From Gammaproteobacteria bacterium (lineage in GTDB: Bacteria > Pseudomonadota > Gammaproteobacteria > UBA6429), in NCBI GenBank assembly GCA_030635835.1, contig DAOVYB010000082.1, positions 1 through 6,122 of the forward strand: 6,122 nt of DNA. Direction: 5' to 3'. The notes under the pieces were generated by a model, which saw only the letters and a list, made by a program, of their open reading frames with translations, was not told the DNA's origin and searched no databases. Made by a program: the position numbers and the translations under genes. Shown piece by piece: positions 5,161 through 6,122 of the stretch (the stretch's first letter is position 1; the number at the start of each line of letters is the position of its first letter).

Positions 5161-6087
5161 CTAAGCCGCATTATCAGATAACTGCGACTGACTAAAATTC
5201 AACATTCTTTCAATCGGTTTAAGGGCTTTTGCTATCGTATCTTCATCAAGATAATTAATTTCGAATCCTTTTCCCTGTTGTGCCTCTTTTACCAACTCAA
5301 CCGTGTTGCGCTTCATATAAGGGCAAGCATTACACTGGCAACCACTATAGATAGGTGCCTGTTGTAAATTAAGTTCTGGTCGTAGTTGATGCATGTTGTA
5401 TAACAAACCTTCTTCAGTGGCGATGAAAATGGTATGTGCTTCACCACTAAAGTTTTCTACCCAACTCAACATTTGTTTAGTTGAACCGACAAAGTCAGCA
5501 TGTTTTAAAACAGGCAAAGGTGATTCCGGATGCGCAATTAAATACACATTGCCTTCTTTTCGTGCCTTATCCATCATGTAAGTAATTTGTTCATCTTTAA
5601 ATTTATCGTGAACCTCACATACCGCATTCCACACTGGCATGTTATAACCATACTGATAATTTAAATACGCACCCATGTTTCTGTCTGGTGAGAAAATCAC
5701 TTTTTCACCTTGTGCATATAATTCAGAAATAATGTCATCTACATTGCGTGAAGTCACAATCCAGTCTGAAATGGTTTTATGTTCAGCACTGGAGTTGATG
5801 TAACTCACATGCACGTGATCAGCATATTTTTTACGCCATTGTTTTAATGCGTTTATGTCAGTTTGAATCACGAGTGAACAAGTGGATTCTTCATCCGGTA
5901 AAATAACCTGTGTTTCAGGATTAATGATCTTGGTTGTTTCTGCCATGAACTTTACGCCAGCAAAAACAATACGATCTGCTTTTTCACGTTGCGCAATTAA
6001 GGCGAGCTCAAGACTGTCACCAACATAATCTGCCATCGCCTGAACATCAGGAGTGGTGTAGTAATGTGCTAATGTTAATGTATTCAT
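5161..6087 (-). CDS. nadA: Quinolinate synthase NadA (divergent)
   Basis: A 308-residue cytosolic iron-sulfur enzyme that condenses iminoaspartate with dihydroxyacetone phosphate to quinolinate, the first pyridine in de novo NAD synthesis. Three pseudo-symmetric domains are recognisable. Motifs: AHYY (7-10), DYVGDSLELA (20-29), GVKFMAET (44-51), VSYINSSAEHK (94-104), TSRN (112-115), SPDRNMG (133-139), HPES (186-189), VGSTKQM (200-206) and ATEEGLLY (223-230). The [4Fe-4S] ligands are Cys70, Cys157 and Cys255 (in CNACPYMKRN). Divergent points are STCS instead of AGCS at the first ligand, HPES instead of HPEC, and an N-terminus that starts directly at the first core strand. The start has AGGAGG (6093-6098) five bases upstream. 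It is the first gene of the presumed nadA-SPFH-NAD-kinase-like unit; the promoter lies beyond the window. No nadB or nadC is visible nearby. Confidence 0.9.
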   Translation of the reverse strand: MNTLTLAHYYTTPDVQAMADYVGDSLELALIAQREKADRIVFAGVKFMAETTKIINPETQVILPDEESTCSLVIQTDINALKQWRKKYADHVHVSYINSSAEHKTISDWIVTSRNVDDIISELYAQGEKVIFSPDRNMGAYLNYQYGYNMPVWNAVCEVHDKFKDEQITYMMDKARKEGNVYLIAHPESPLPVLKHADFVGSTKQMLSWVENFSGEAHTIFIATEEGLLYNMHQLRPELNLQQAPIYSGCQCNACPYMKRNTVELVKEAQQGKGFEINYLDEDTIAKALKPIERMLNFSQSQLSDNAA

Positions 6088-6122
6088 AATATCCTCCTAC
6101 TTTTTAAACTCCCTCTCCCTCC

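Larger units (their letters stand above)
4981..5209. repeat. Tandem duplication of the nadA 3' end and spacer
   Basis: Two direct copies with a period of 113 bp (4981-5096 and 5094-5209) differ at 7 positions in 113, with no gaps. Each holds a REP-like hairpin, part of the nadA-SPFH spacer and the last 15-16 codons of nadA with its stop. The right copy is the real end of nadA. The left copy is a vestige that would read MLRFNQSQLSDNAA and stop, against MLNFSQSQLSDNAA in the gene. The duplication lengthens the nadA-SPFH spacer to 193 bases. Confidence 0.9.

Noticed and set aside
4981..5209. CRISPR-like array or attachment site
   Set aside because: There are only two copies, directly abutting without unique spacers, and one is the 3' end of a gene; no integrase or cas gene is present.
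5393..5581. Plus-strand 62-residue reading frame opposite nadA
   Set aside because: Antisense shadow of a well-supported gene.

Overview
The window looks like chromosomal DNA from an AT-rich gammaproteobacterium. The evidence is a DsrC/TusE-family protein of proteobacterial type, strong AGGAGG-type ribosome binding sites, several REP-like palindromes (two with a GTAG head), and compact same-strand gene runs. No species can be named. The DsrC-like gene hints at sulfur metabolism but does not prove it. No tRNA, rRNA, CRISPR array, transposase or phage gene is visible.

Layout. Positions 1-66 hold an intrinsic terminator. Positions 67-398 are non-coding and carry two REP-like hairpins in opposite orientation. 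The only plus-strand gene (399-1025) encodes a small cytosolic alpha/beta hydrolase; it ends at a 13-bp-stem hairpin that separates it from the convergent minus-strand genes. On the minus strand, reading right to left, come: a divergent but motif-complete quinolinate synthase (NadA, 5161-6087); an SPFH/Band-7 protein without a membrane anchor (4053-4967); an ATP-NAD-kinase-like protein (3053-4060, overlapping the SPFH stop by 8 nt); a 349-base non-coding gap with an inverted-repeat element; a DsrC/TusE-like protein (2368-2703) followed by an intrinsic terminator; an unrecognised two-repeat helical protein (1617-2171); and a secreted GlcG/HbpS-family protein (1077-1577).

How the genes may work together. 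NadA, SPFH and the NAD-kinase-like protein appear to form one transcription unit, with 8-nt translational coupling between the last two. NadA makes the NAD precursor quinolinate and the kinase-like protein belongs to the family that phosphorylates NAD, so the cluster suggests an NAD(P)-related module with a prohibitin/stomatin-type scaffold. This is inference from gene content and order. The DsrC-like gene is probably a separate unit. The two-repeat protein and the GlcG-like gene lie 39 bp apart and may be co-transcribed.

The least ordinary features are: the SPFH/NAD-kinase-like/NadA arrangement; the DsrC-like C-terminal arm, whose second cysteine is two residues away from the canonical CysB site; the internal duplication in the unrecognised protein; and a 113-bp tandem duplication that copied the 3' end of nadA together with a REP-like hairpin into the nadA-SPFH gap.
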